DNA of 64,000 bases from Amaranthus tricolor (Eukaryota > Streptophyta > Magnoliopsida > Caryophyllales > Amaranthaceae). The DNA lies in NCBI RefSeq assembly GCF_026212465.1, contig NC_080062.1, positions 13,345,524-13,409,523 on the forward strand, given 5' to 3'. The position numbers and the translations under genes were made by a program. The notes under the pieces were generated by a model, which saw nothing but the letters and a program-made list of their open reading frames with translations, made no database searches and was not told where the DNA came from. This document shows, in pieces, positions 36,227-50,731 of the stretch; the first letter of the stretch is position 1, and each line of letters starts with the position of its first letter.

Positions 36227-37689
36227 TTCATTATTGATCATTGATCCTTGTTCATTCTTCATCGTTCATTCTACAATGCTCATTGATCCTTGTTCATTCT
36301 TCATCGTTCATTGTTCATTGATCATTGATCCTTGTTCATTCTTCATCGTTCATTCTTCAATAATCATTGATCCTTGTTCATTCTACATCGTTCATTCTAC
36401 AATGCTCAATGATCCTTGTTCATTCTTCATCATTCATTCATTATTGATCATTGATCCTCGTTCATTCTACAATGCTGATTGATCCTTGTTCATTCTTCAT
36501 CGTTCATTGTTCATTGATAATTGATCCTTGTTCATTCTTTATCGTTCATTCTTCAATGATCATTGAACCTTGTTCATTCTTCGTCGTTCATTCTTCAATG
36601 ATCATTGATCTTTGTTCATTCTTCATCGTTCATTCTTCAATAATCATTGATCCTTGTTCATTCTACATCGTTCATTCTACAATGCTCAATGATCCTTGTT
36701 CATTCTTCATCGTTCATTCATTATTGATCATTGATCCTTGTTCATTCTTCATCGTTCATTCTACAATGCTCATTGATCCTTGTTCATTCTTCATTGTTCA
36801 TTGTTCATTGATAATTGATCCTTGTTCATTCTTTATTGTTCATTCTTCAATGATCATTGAACCTTGTTCATTCTTCGTCGTTCATTCTTCAATGATCATT
36901 GATCCTTGTTCATTCTTCATCGTTCATTCTTCAATGATCATTGATCCTTGTTCATTCTTCATCATTCATTCATTATTGAATATTGCTCCTTGTTCATTCT
37001 TCATCGTTCATTCTACAATGCTCATTGATCCTTGTTCATTCATTATTGATCATTGATCCTTGTTCATTCTTCATCGTTCATTCTTCAATGATCATTGATC
37101 CTTGTTCATTCTTCATCGTTCGTTCTACAATGCTCAATGATCCTTGTTCATTCTTCATCGTTCATTCATTATTGATCATTGATCCTTGTTCATTCTTCAT
37201 CGTTCATTCTACAATGCTCATTGATCCTTGTTCATTCATTATTGATCATTGATCCTTGTTCATTCTTCATCGTTCATTCTTCAATGATCATTGATCCTTG
37301 TTCATTCTTCATCGTTCGTTCTACAATGCTCAATGATCCTTGTTCATTCTTCATCGTTCATTCATTATTGATCATTGATCCTTGTTCATTCTTCATCGTT
37401 CATTCTACAATGCTCATTGATCCTTGTTCATTCTTCATCGTTCATTGTTCATTGATAATTGATCCTTGTTCATTCTTTATTGTTCATTCTTCAATGATCA
37501 TTGAACCTTGTTCATTCTTCGTCGTTCATTCTTCAATGATCATTGATCCTTGTTCATTCTTCATCGTTCATTCTTCAATAATCATTGATCCTTGTTCATT
37601 CAACATCGTTCATTCTACAATGCTCAATGATCCTTGCTCATTCTTCATCATTCATTCATTATTGATCATTGATCCTTGTTCATTCTTCA

Positions 37690-38650
37690 TCGTTCATTCT
37701 ACAATGCTCATTGATCCATGTTCATTCTTCATCGTTCATTCATTATTGATCATTGATTCTTATTCATTTTTCATCGTTCATTCTACAATGCTCATTGATC
37801 CTTGTTCATTCTTCATCGTTCATTCTTCAATGATCATTGATCCTTGTTCATTCTTCATCGTTCGTTCTACAATGCTCAATGATCCTTGTTCATTCTTCAT
37901 CGTTCATTCATTATTGATCATCGATCCTTGTTCATTCTTCATCGTTCATTCTACAATGCTCATTGATACTTGTTCATTTTTCATCGTTCATTATTTATTG
38001 ATCATTGATCCTTGTTCTTTCTTAATCGTTCATTCTTCCATGATCATTGATCCTTATTCATTCTTCATCGTTCATTCTTCAATGATCATTGATCCTTGTT
38101 CATTCTTCATCGTTCATTCTACAATGATCATTTCTCCTTTTTTATTCTTCATCGTTCATTCTACAATGCTCATTGATCCATGTTCATTCTTCATCGTTCA
38201 TTCATTATTGATCATTGATTCTTATTCATTTTTCATCGTTCATTCTACAATGCTCATTGATCCTTATTCATTCTTCATCGTTCATTGTTCATTGATAATT
38301 GATCCTTGTTCATTCTTTATCGTTCAGTCTTCAATGATCATTGAACCTTGTTCATTCTTCGTCGTTCATTCTTCAATGATCATTGATCCTTGTTCATACT
38401 TCATCGTTCATTCTTCAATGATCATTGATCCTTGTTCATTCTTCATCATTCATTCATTATTGATCATTGCTCCTTGTTCATTCTTTATCATTCACTCTAC
38501 AATGCTCATTGATCCTTTTTTATTCTTCATCGTTCATTGTTTATTGATCATTGATCCTTGTTCTTTCTTCATCGTTCATTCTTCCATGATCATTGATCCT
38601 TATTCATTCTTCATCGTTCATTCTTCAATGATCATTGTTCCTTGTTCATT
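37690..38650 (+). repeat. About 960-bp block repeated at 40.91-41.87 kb
   Basis: Rare variants GATCATCGATCC at 37,918, GATACTTG, TTCTTAATCG, ATTTCTCCTTTTTTATTC and ATTGTTCC recur 3,220 bp later (230 words of 14 bp), and again at 54.9-55.65 and 63.0-63.75 kb. The copy departs near 38,650, where it joins a monomer with TTTATTGTTCATTC. Confidence 0.78.
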
Positions 38651-38802
38651 CTTTATTGTTCATTCTTCAATGATCATTGAACCTTGTTCATTCTTCGTCG
38701 TTCATTCTTCAATGATCATTGATCCTTGTTCATTCTTCATCGTTCATTCTTCAATGATCATTGATCCTTGTTCATTCTTCATCATTCATTCATTATTGAT
38801 CA

Positions 38803-40454
38803 ATGCTCCTTGTTCATTCTTCATCGTTCATTCTACAATGCTCATTGATCCTTGTTCATTTATTATTGATCATTGATCCTTGTTCATTCTTCATCGTTCA
38901 TTCTACAATGCTCATTGATCCTTGTTCATTCTTCATCGTTCATTGTTCATTGATCATTGATCCTTGTTCATTCTTCATCGTTCATTCTTCAATAATCATT
39001 GATCCTTGTTCATTCTACATCGTTCATTCTACAATGCTCAATGATCCTTGTTCATTCTTCATCGTTCATTCATTATTGATCATTGATCCTTGTTCATTCT
39101 TCATCGTTCATTCTACAATGCTCATTGATCCTTGTTCATTCTTCATCGTTCATTCTACTATGCTCATTGATCCTTGTTCATTCTTCATCGTTCATTGTTC
39201 ATTGATAATTGATCCTTCTTCATTCTTAATCGTTCATTCTACAATGATCATTGATCCTTGTTCATTCTTCATCGTTCGTTCTACAATGCTCAATGATCCT
39301 TGTTCATTCTTCATCGTTCGTTCTACAATGCTCAATGATCCTTGTTCATTCTTCATCGTTCATTATTCATTGATAATTGATCCTTGTTCATTCTTAATCG
39401 TTCATTCTTCAATGATCATTGAACCTTGTTCATTCTTCATTGTTCATTGTTCATTGATAATTGATCCTTGTTCATTCTTTATTGTTCATTCTTCAATGAT
39501 CATTGAACCTTGTTCATTCTTCGTCGTTCATTCTTCAATGATCATTGATCCTTGTTCATTCTTCATCGTTCATTCTTCAATGATCATTGATCCTTGTTCA
39601 TTCTTCATCATTCATTCATTATTGATCAATGCTCCTTGTTCATTCTTCATCGTTCATTCTACAATGCTCATTGATCCTTGTTCATTTATTATTGATCATT
39701 GATCCTTGTTCATTCTTCATCGTTCATTCTACAATGCTCATTGATCCTTGTTCATTCTTCATCGTTCATTGTTCATTGATCATTGATCCTTGTTCATTCT
39801 TCATCGTTCATTCTTCAATAATCATTGATCCTTGTTCATTCTACATCGTTCATTCTACAATGCTCAATGATCCTTGTTCATTCTTCATCGTTCATTCATT
39901 ATTGATCATTGATCCTTGTTCATTCTTCATCGTTCATTCTACAATGCTCATTGATCCTTGTTCATTCTTCATCGTTCATTCTACTATGCTCATTGATCCT
40001 TGTTCATTCTTCATCGTTCATTGTTCATTGATAATTGATCCTTCTTCATTCTTAATCGTTCATTCTACAATGATCATTGATCCTTGTTCATTCTTCATCG
40101 TTCGTTCTACAATGCTCAATGATCCTTGTTCATTCTTCATCGTTCGTTCTACAATGCTCAATGATCCTTGTTCATTCTTCATCGTTCATTATTCATTGAT
40201 AATTGATCCTTGTTCATTCTTAATCGTTCATTCTTCAATGATCATTGAACCTTGTTCATTCTTCATTGTTCATTGTTCATTGATAATTGATCCTTGTTCA
40301 TTCTTTATTGTTCATTCTTCAATGATCATTGAACCTTGTTCATTCTTCGTCGTTCATTCTTCAATGATCATTGATCCTTGTTCATTCTTCATCGTTCATT
40401 CTTCAATGATCATTGATCCTTGTTCATTCTTCATCATTCATTCATTATTGATCA
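38803..40454 (+). repeat. 826-bp tandem doublet
   Basis: Two consecutive, nearly identical 826-bp blocks (38803-39628 and 39629-40454), each 19 monomers plus one dimer (59 words). Both carry TACTATGCTC, CCTTCTTCATTC and doubled GTTCGTTC monomers. The block at 45168-45951 is the same type minus one monomer (784 bp). The near identity implies a very recent duplication. Confidence 0.87.
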
Positions 40455-40776
40455 TTGCTCCTTGTTCATTCTTCATCGTTCATTCTACAATGCTCATTCA
40501 TCCTTGTTCATTTATTATTGATCATTGATCCTTGTTCATTCTTCATCGTTCATTCTACAATGCTCATTGATCCTTGTTCATTCTTCATTGTTCATTGTTC
40601 ATTGATAATTGATCCTTGTTCATTCTTTATTGTTCATTCTTCAATGATCATTGAACCTTGTTCATTCTTCGTCGTTCATTCTTCAATGATCATTGATCCT
40701 TGTTCATTCTTCATCGTTCATTCTTCAATGATCATTGATCCTTGATCATTCTTCATCATTCATTCATTAATGATCA

Positions 40777-42694
40777 TTGCTCCTTGTTCATTCTTCATCG
40801 TTCATTCTACAATGCTCATTGATCCTTGTTCATTCATTATTGATCATTGATCCTTGTTCATTCTTCATCGTTCATTCTACAATGATTATTGCTTCTTGTT
40901 CATTCTTCATCGTTCATTCTACAATGCTCATTGATCCATGTTCATTCTTCATCGTTCATTCATTATTGATCATTGATTCTTATTCATTTTTCATCGTTCA
41001 TTCTACAATGCTCATTGATCCTTGTTCATTCTTCATCGTTCATTCTTCAATGATCATTGATCCTTGTTCATTCTTCATCGTTCGTTCTACAATGCTCAAT
41101 GATCCTTGTTCATTCTTCATCGTTCATTCATTATTGATCATCGATCCTTGTTCATTCTTCATCGTTCATTCTACAATGCTCATTGATACTTGTTCATTTT
41201 TCATCGTTCATTGTTTATTGATCATTGATCCTTGTTCTTTCTTAATCGTTCATTCTTCCATGATCATTGATCCTTATTCATTCTTCATCGTTCATTCTTC
41301 AATGATCATTGATCCTTGTTCATTCTTCATCGTTCATTCTACAATGATCATTTCTCCTTTTTTATTCTTCATCGTTCATTCTACAATGCTCATTGATCCA
41401 TGTTCATTCTTCATCGTTCATTCATTATTGATCATTGATTCTTATTCATTTTTCATCGTTCATTCTACAATGCTCATTGATCCTTATTCATTCTTCATCG
41501 TTCATTGTTCATTGATAATTGATCCTTGTTCATTCTTTATCGTTCAGTCTTCAATGATCATTGAACCTTGTTCATTCTTCGTCGTTCATTCTTCAATGAT
41601 CATTGATCCTTGTTCATACTTCATCGTTCATTCTTCAATGATCATTGATCCTTGTTCATTCTTCATCATTCATTCATTATTGATCATTGCTCCTTGTTCA
41701 TTCTTTATCATTCATTCTACAATGCTCATTGATCCTTTTTTATTCTTCATCGTTCATTGTTTATTGATCATTGATCCTTGTTCTTTCTTCATCGTTCATT
41801 CTTCCATGATCATTGATCCTTATTCATTCTTCATCGTTCATTCTTCAATGATCATTGTTCCTTGTTCATTCTTCATCGTTCATTCTACAATGATCATTGC
41901 TCCTTGTTCATTCTTCATCGTTCATTCTACAATGCTCATTGATCCATGTTCATTCTTCATCGTTCATTCATTATTGATCATTGATTCTTATTCATTTTTC
42001 ATCGTTCATTCTACAATGCTCATTGATCCTTGTTCATTCTTCATCGTTCATTCTTCAATGATCATTGATCCTTGTTCATTCTTCATCGTTCGTTCTACAA
42101 TGCTCAATGATCCTTGTTCATTCTTCATCGTTCATTCATTATTGATCATTGATCCTTGTTCATTCTTCATCATTCATTCTACAATGCTCATTGATCCTTG
42201 TTCATTTTTCATCGTTCATTGTTCATTGATCATTGATCCTTGTTCATTCTTCATCGTTCATTCTTCAATAATCAATTATCCTTGTTCATTCAACATCGTT
42301 CATTCTACAATGCTCAATGATCCTTGCTCATTCTTCATCATTCATTCATTATTGATCATTGATCCTTGTTCATTCTTCATCGTTCATTCTACAATGGTCA
42401 TTGATCCTTGTTCATTCTTCATCGTTCATTCTTCAATGATCATTGATCCTTGTTTATTCTTCATTGTTCATTGTTCATTGATCAATGATCCTTGTTCATT
42501 CTTCATCGTTCATTCTTCAATGATCATTGATCCTTCTTCATTCTTCATCGTTCATTGTTCATTGATAATTGATCCTTGTTCATTCTTAATCGTTCATTCT
42601 TCAATGATCATTGAACCTTGTTCATTCTTCGTCGTTCATTCTTCAATGATCATTGATCCTTGTTCATTCTTCATCATTCATTCATTATTGATCA
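40777..42694 (+). repeat. Composite block joining two HOR classes
   Basis: First half follows 37.69-38.65 kb (offset 3,220); second half follows 5.6-6.4 kb (offset 36,263) with CAATTATCC and ACAATGGTCATTG variants. The combined order recurs at about 54.7-56.5 kb, where it forms part of the longest spurious open frame of the window. There is no landmark dimer for 1.9 kb. Confidence 0.7.
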
Positions 42695-43099
42695 TTGCTC
42701 CTTGTTCATTCTTCATCATTCATTCTACAATGCTTATTGATCCTTGTTCATTCATTATTGATCATTGATCCTTGTTCATTCTTCATCGTTCATTCTACAA
42801 TGATCATTGCTCCTTGTTCATTCTTCATCGTTCATTCTACAATGCTCATTGATCCATGTTCATTCTTCATCGTTCACTCATTATTGATCATTGATTCTTA
42901 TTCCTTTTTCATCGTTCATTCTACAATGCTCATTGATCCTTGTTCATTCTTCATCGTTCATTCTTCAATGATCATTGATCCTTGTTCATTCTTCATCGTT
43001 CGTTCTACAATGCTCAATGATCCTTGTTCATTCTTCATCGTTCATTCATTATTGATCATTAATCCTTGTTCATTCTTCATCGTTCATTCTACAATGCTC

Positions 43100-44240
43100 A
43101 TTGATCCTTGTTCATTCTTCATCGTTCATTGTTCATAGATAATTGATCCTTGTTCATTCTTTATCGTTCATTCTTCAATGATCATTGAACCTTGTTCATT
43201 CTTCGTCGTTAATTCTTCAATGATCTTTGATCCTTGTTCATTCTTCATCGTTCATTCTTCAATGATCATTAATCCTTGTTCATTCTTCATCATTCATTCA
43301 TTATTGATCATTGCTACTTGTTCATTCTTCATCATTCATTCTACAATGCTCATTGATCCTTGTTCATTCTTCATCGTTCATTCTACAAAGATCATTGCTC
43401 CTTGTTCATTCTTCATCGTTCATTCTTCAATGATCATTGATCCTTTTTCTTTCTTCATCGTTCATTCTTCATTGATCATTGATCCTTGTTCCTTCTTCAT
43501 CGTTCATTCTTCAAAGATGATTGATCCTTGTTCATTCGTCATTGTTCATTCATTATTGATCATTGATCCTTGTTCATTCTTCATCGTTCATAATGATCAT
43601 TGCTCCTTGTTCATTCTTCATCGTTCATTCTACAATGCTCATGGATCCTTGTTCATTCTTCATCATTCATTCTTCAATGATCATTGATCCTTGTTCATTC
43701 TTCATTGTTCATTGTTCATTGATCAATGATCCTTGTTCATTCTTCATCGTTCATTCTTCAATGATCATTGATCCTTGTTAATTCTTCATTGATAATTGAT
43801 CCTTGTTAATTCTTAATCGTTCATTCTTCAATGATCATTGAACCGTGTTCATTCTTCGTTGTTCATTCTTCAATGATCATTGATCCTTGTTCATTCTTCA
43901 TCGTTCATTCTTCTATAATCATTGATCCTTGTTCATTCTACATCGTTCATTCTACAATGCTCAATGATCCTTGTTCATTCTTCATCCTTCATTCATTATT
44001 GATCATTGATCCTTGTTAATTCTTCATCGTTCATTATACAATGCTCATTGATCCTTGTTCATTCTTCATTGTTCATTGTTCATTGATGATTGATCCTTGT
44101 TCATTCTTTATTGTTCATTCTTCAATGATCATTGATCCTTGTTCATTCTTCGTCGTTCATTCTTCAATGATCATTGATCCTTGTTCATTCTTCATCGTTC
44201 ATTCTTCAATGATCATTGATCCTTGTTCATTCTTCATCAT
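43100..44240 (+). repeat. Fragment of the 4.1-kb HOR outside its array
   Basis: Matches unit positions from about 1,080 onward: TCATAGATAATTG, GATCTTTGATCC, CAAAGATGATTGATCC, GGATCC at 43643 and ACCGTGTTC in the same order. It lacks one 42-bp monomer near 43,380 and 4 bp near 43,590 relative to copy 7. It continues into the same exit sequence as copy 7 (offset 12,406), so it was copied from that end of the array or the reverse. Confidence 0.8.
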
Positions 44241-44257
44241 TCATTCATTATTGATCA

Positions 44258-47200
44258 TTGCTCCTTGTTCATTCTTCATCGTTCATTCTACAATGCTCAT
44301 TGATCCTTGTTCATTCATTATTGAATATTGATCCTTGTTCATTCTTCATCGTTCATTCTACAATGATTATTGCTCCTTGTTCATTCTTCATCGTTCATTC
44401 TACAATGCTCATTGATCCATGTTCATTCTTCATCGTTCATTCATTATTGATCATTGATTCTTATTCATTTTTCATCGTTCATTCTACAATGCTCATTGAT
44501 CCTTGTTCATTCTTCATCGTTCATTCTTCAATGATCATTGATCCTTGTTCATTCTTCATCGTTCGTTCTACAATGCTCATTGATCCATGTTCATTCTTCA
44601 TCGTTCATTCATTATTGATCTTTGATTCTTATTCATTTTTCATCGTTCATTCTATAATGCTCATTGATCCTTGTTCATTCTTCATCGTTCATTGTTCATT
44701 GATCATTGATCCTTGTTCATTCTTCATCGTTCATTCTTCAATAATCATTGATCCTTGTTCATTCTACATCGTTCATTCTACAATGCTCAATGATCCTTGT
44801 TCATTCTTCATCGTTCATTCATTATTGATCATTGATCCTTGTTCATTCTTCATCGTTCATTCTACAATGCTCATTGATCCTTGTTCATTCTTCATCGTTC
44901 ATTGTTCATTGATAATTGATCCTTGTTCATTCTTAATCGTTCATTCTTCAATGATCATTGAACCTTGTTCATTCTTCATTGTTCATTGTTCATTGATAAT
45001 TGATCCTTCTTCATTCTTTATTGTTCATTCTTCAATGATCATTGAACCTTGTTCATTCTTCGTCGTTCATTCTTCAATGATCATTGATCCTTGTTCATTC
45101 TTCATCGTTCATTCTTCAATGATCATTGATCCTTGTTCATTCTTCATCATTCATTCATTATTGATCAATGCTCCTTGTTCATTCTTCATCGTTCATTCTA
45201 CAATGCTCATTGATCCTTGTTCATTTATTATTGATCATTGATCCTTGTTCATTCTTCATCGTTCATTCTACAATGCTCATTGATCCTTGTTCATTCTTCA
45301 TCGTTCATTGTTCATTGATCATTGATCCTTGTTCATTCTTCATCGTTCATTCTTCAATAATCATTGATCCTTGTTCATTCTACATCGTTCATTCTACAAT
45401 GCTCAATGATCCTTGTTCATTCTTCATCGTTCATTCATTATTGATCATTGATCCTTGTTCATTCTTCATCGTTCATTCTACTATGCTCATTGATCCTTGT
45501 TCATTCTTCATCGTTCATTGTTCATTGATAATTGATCCTTCTTCATTCTTAATCGTTCATTCTACAATGATCATTGATCCTTGTTCATTCTTCATCGTTC
45601 GTTCTACAATGCTCAATGATCCTTGTTCATTCTTCATCGTTCGTTCTACAATGCTCAATGATCCTTGTTCATTCTTCATCGTTCATTATTCATTGATAAT
45701 TGATCCTTGTTCATTCTTAATCGTTCATTCTTCAATGATCATTGAACCTTGTTCATTCTTCATTGTTCATTGTTCATTGATAATTGATCCTTGTTCATTC
45801 TTTATTGTTTATTCTTCAATGATCATTGAACCTTGTTCATTCTTCGTCGTTCATTCTTCAATGATCATTGATCCTTGTTCATTCTTCATCGTTCATTCTT
45901 CAATGATCATTGATCCTTGTTCATTCTTCATCATTCATTCATTATTGATCATTGCTCCTTGTTCATTCTTCATCGTTCATTCTACAATGCTCATTGATCC
46001 TTGTTCATTTATTATTGATCATTGATCCTTGTTCATTCTTCATCGTTCATTCTACAATGCTCATTGATCCTTGTTCATTCTTCATTGTTCATTGTTCATT
46101 GATAATTGATCCTTGTTCATTCTTTATTGTTCATTCTTCAATGATCATTGAACCTTGTTCATTCTTCGTCGTTCATTCTTCAATGATCATTGATCCTTGT
46201 TCATTCTTCATCGTTCATTCTTCAATGATCATTGATCCTTGATCATTCTTCATCATTCATTCATTAATGATCATTGCTCCTTGTTCATTCTTCATCGTTC
46301 ATTCTACAATGCTCATTGATCCTTGTTCATTCATTATTGATCATTGATCCTTGTTCATTCTTCATCGTTCATTCTACAATGATTATTGCTCCTTGTTCAT
46401 TCTTCATCGTTCATTCTACAATGCTCATTGATCCATGTTCATTCTTCATCGTTCATTCATTATTGATCATTGATTCTTATTCATTTTTCATCGTTCATTC
46501 TACAATGATCATTGATCCTTGTTCATTCTTCATCGTTCATTCTTCAATGATCATTGATCCTTGTTCATTCTTCATCATTCATTCATTATTGATCAATGCT
46601 CCTTGTTCATTCTTCATCGTTCATTCTACAATGCTCATTGATCCTTGTTCATTTATTATTGATCATTGATCCTTGTTCATTCTTCATCGTTCATTCTACA
46701 ATGCTCATTGATCCTTGTTCATTCTTCATCGTTCATTGTTCATTGATCATTGATCCTTGTTCATTCTTCATCGTTCATTCTACAATAATCATTGATCCTT
46801 GTTCATTCTACATCGTTCATTCTACAATGCTCAATGATCCTTGTTCATTCTTCATCGTTCATTCATTATTGATCATTGATCCTTGTTCATTCTTCATCGT
46901 TCATTCTACTATGCTCATTGATCCTTGTTCATTCTTCATCGTTCATTGTTCATTGATAATTGATCCTTCTTCATTCTTAATCGTTCATTCTACAATGATC
47001 ATTGATCCTTGTTCATTCTTCATCGTTCGTTCTACAATGCTCAATGATCCTTGTTCATTCTTCATCGTTCGTTCTACAATGCTCAATGATCCTTGTTCAT
47101 TCTTCATCGTTCATTATTCATTGATAATTGATCCTTGTTCATTCTTAATCGTTCATTCTTCAATGATCATTGAACCTTGTTCATTCTTCATTCTTCATCG

Positions 47201-50200
47201 TTCATTCATTATTGATCATTGATCCTTGTTCATTCTTCATCGTTCATTCTACAATGCTCATTGATCCTTGTTCATTCTTCATTGTTCATTGTTCATTGAT
47301 AATTGATCCTTGTTCATTCTTTATTGTTCATTCTTCAATGATCATTGAACCTTGTTCATTCTTCGTCGTTCATTCTTCAATGATCATTGATCCTTGTTCA
47401 TTCTTCATCGTTCATTCTTCAATGATCATTGATCCTTGTTCATTCTTCATCATTCATTCATTATTGATCATTGCTCCTTGTTCATTCTTCATCGTTCATT
47501 CTACAATGCTCATTGATCCTTGTTCATTTATTATTGATCATTGATCCTTGTTCATTCTTCATCGTTCATTCTACAATGCTCATTGATCCTTGTTCATTCT
47601 TCATTGTTCATTGTTCATTGATAATTGATCCTTGTTCATTCTTTATTGTTCATTCTTCAATGATCATTGAACCTTGTTCATTCTTCGTCGTTCATTCTTC
47701 AATGATCATTGATCCTTGTTCATTCTTCATCGTTCATTCTTCAATGATCATTGATCCTTGATCATTCTTCATCATTCATTCATTAATGATCATTGCTCCT
47801 TGTTCATTCTTCATCGTTCATTCTACAATGCTCATTGATCCTTGTTCATTCATTATTGATCATTGATCCTTGTTCATTCTTCATCGTTCATTCTACAATG
47901 ATTATTGCTCCTTGTTCATTCTTCATCGTTCATTCTACAATGCTCATTGATCCATGTTCATTCTTCATCGTTCATTCATTATTGATCATTGATTCTTATT
48001 CATTTTTCATCGTTCATTCTACAATGCTCATTGATCCTTGTTCATTCTTCATCGTTCATTCTTCAATGATCATTGATCCTTGTTCATTCTTCATCGTTCG
48101 TTCTACAATGCTCATTGATCCATGTTCATTCTTCATCGTTCATTCATTATTGATCTTTAATTCTTATTCATTTTTCATCGTTCATTCTATAATGCTCATT
48201 GATCCTTGTTCATTCTTCATCGTTCATTGTTCATTGATCATTGATCCTTGTTCATTCTTCATCGTTCATTCTTCAATAATCATTGATCCTTGTTCATTCT
48301 ACATCGTTCATTCTACAATGCTCAATGATCCTTGTTCATTCTTCATCGTTCATTCATTATTGATCATTGATCCTTGTTCATTCTTCATCGTTCATTCTAC
48401 AATGCTCATTGATCCTTGTTCATTCTTCATCGTTCATTGTTCATTGATAATTGATCCTTGTTCATTCTTGATCGTTCATTCTTCAATGATCATTGAACCT
48501 TGTTCATTCTTCATTGTTCATTGTTCATTGATAATTGATCCTTGTTCATTCTTTATTGTTCATTCTTCAATGATCATTGAACCTTGTTCATTCTTCGTCG
48601 TTCATTCTTCAATGATCATTGATCCTTGTTCATTCTTCATCGTTCATTCTTCAATGATCATTGATCCTTGATCATTCTTCATCATTCATTCATTAATGAT
48701 CATTGCTCCTTGTTCATTCTTCATCGTTCATTCTACAATGCTCATTGATCCTTGTTCATTCATTATTGATCATTGATCCTTGTTCATTCTTCATCGTTCA
48801 TTCTACAATGATTATTGCTCCTTGTTCATTCTTCATCGTTCATTCTACAATGCTCATTGATCCATGTTCATTCTTCATCGTTCATTCATTATTGATCATT
48901 GATTCTTATTCATTTTTCATCGTTCATTCTACAATGCTCATTGATCCTTGTTCATTCTTCATCGTTCATTCTTCAATGATCATTGATCCTTGTTCATTCT
49001 TCATCGTTCGTTCTACAATGCTCATTGATCCATGTTCATTCTTCATCGTTCATTCATTATTGATCTTTAATTCTTATTCATTTTTCATCGTTCATTCTAT
49101 AATGCTCATTGATCCTTGTTCATTCTTCATCGTTCATTGTTCATTGATCATTGATCCTTGTTCATTCTTCATCGTTCATTCTTCAATAATCATTGATCCT
49201 TGTTCATTCTACATCGTTCATTCTACAATGCTCAATGATCCTTGTTCATTCTTCATCGTTCATTCATTATTGATCATTGATCCTTGTTCATTCTTCATCG
49301 TTCATTCTACAATGCTCATTGATCCTTGTTCATTCTTCATCGTTCATTGTTCATTGATAATTGATCCTTGTTCATTCTTGATCGTTCATTCTTCAATGAT
49401 CATTGAACCTTGTTCATTCTTCATTGTTCATTGTTCATTGATAATTGATCCTTGTTCATTCTTTATTGTTCATTCTTCAATGATCATTGAACCTTGTTCA
49501 TTCTTCGTCGTTCATTCTTCAATGATCATTAATCCTATTTCATTCTTCATCGTTCATTCTTCAATGATCATTGATCCTTGTTCATTCTTCATCATTCATT
49601 CATTATTGATCAATGCTCCTTGTTCATTCTTCATCGTTCATTCTACAATGCTCATTGATCCTTGTTCATTTATTATTGATCATTGATCCTTGTTCATTCT
49701 TCATCGTTCATTCTACAATGCTCATTGATCCTTGTTCATTCTTCATCGTTCATTGTTCATTGATCATTGATCCTTGTTCATTCTTCATCGTTCATTCTTC
49801 AATAATCATTGATCCTTGTTCATTCTACATCTTCATTCTACAATGCTCAATGATCCTTGTTCATTCTTCATCGTTCATTCATTATTGATCATTGATCCTT
49901 GTTCATTCTTCATCGTTCATTCTACAATGCTCATTGATCCTTGTTCATTCTTCATCGTTCATTGTTCATTGATAATTGATCCTTCTTCATTCTTATTCGT
50001 TCATTCTACAATGATCATTGATCCTTGTTCATTCTTCATCGTTCGTTCTACAATGCTCAATGATCCTTGTTCATTCTTCATCGTTCGTTCTACAATGCTC
50101 AATGATCCTTGTTCATTCTTCATCGTTCATTCATTATCTATCATTGATCCTTGTTCATTCTTCATCGTTCATTCTACAATGCTCATTGATCCTTGTTCAT

Positions 50201-50395
50201 TCTTCATTGTTCATTGTTCATTGATAATTGATCCTTGTTCATTCTTTATTGTTCATTCTTCAATGATCATTGAACCTTGTTCATTCTTCGTCGTTCATTC
50301 TTCAATGATCATTGATCCTTGTTCATTCTTCATCGTTCATTCTTCAATGATCATTGATCCTTGTTCATTCTTCATCATTCATTCATTATTGATCA
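44258..50395 (+). repeat. Run of 910, 784, 322 and 875-bp blocks
   Basis: Dimer landmarks at 44258, 45168, 45952, 46274, 46596, 47471, 47793, 48703, 49613 and 50396 give blocks of 910, 784, 322, 322, 875, 322, 910, 910 and 783 bp. All are 14n except 875 (an extra 7 bp near 47,191) and 783 (one base lost near 49,831). The two 910-bp blocks at 47793 and 48703 form a tandem pair. Confidence 0.83.
47191..47197 (+). repeat. 7-bp half-word insertion
   Basis: An extra TTCTTCA follows the normal first word at 47177-47190, so TTCTTCA-type sequence appears twice before TCGTTC. It shifts the 14-bp phase by half a word and explains the 875-bp block length. It could be replication slippage, since TTCA is repeated here. 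Confidence 0.7.
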
Positions 50396-50731
50396 TTGCT
50401 CCTTGTTCATTCTTCATCGTTCATTCTACAATGCTCATTGATCCTTGTTCATTCATTATTGAATATTGATCCTTGTTCATTCTTCATCGTTCATTCTACA
50501 ATGATTATTGCTCCTTGTTCATTCTTCATCGTTCATTCTACAATGCTCATTGATCCATGTTCATTCTTCATCGTTCATTCATTATTGATCATTGATTCTT
50601 ATTCATTTTTCATCGTTCATTCTACAATGCTCATTGATCCTTGTTCATTCTTCATCGTTCATTCTTCAATGATCATTGATCCTTGTTCATTCTTCATCGT
50701 TCGTTCTACAATGCTCAATGATCCTTGTTGA
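48703..50731 (+). repeat. Segmental duplication A, source copy
   Basis: Matches 58579-60607 at a constant offset of 9,876. Shared private changes include ATTAATCCTATTTCATTC near 49,530, the one-base loss in CTACATCTTCATTC near 49,831 and TTGTTGATTC near 50,728. Differences are few: one copy has TTCTTATTCG near 49,992 where the other has TTCTTAATCG. Which copy came first is not known. Confidence 0.85.
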
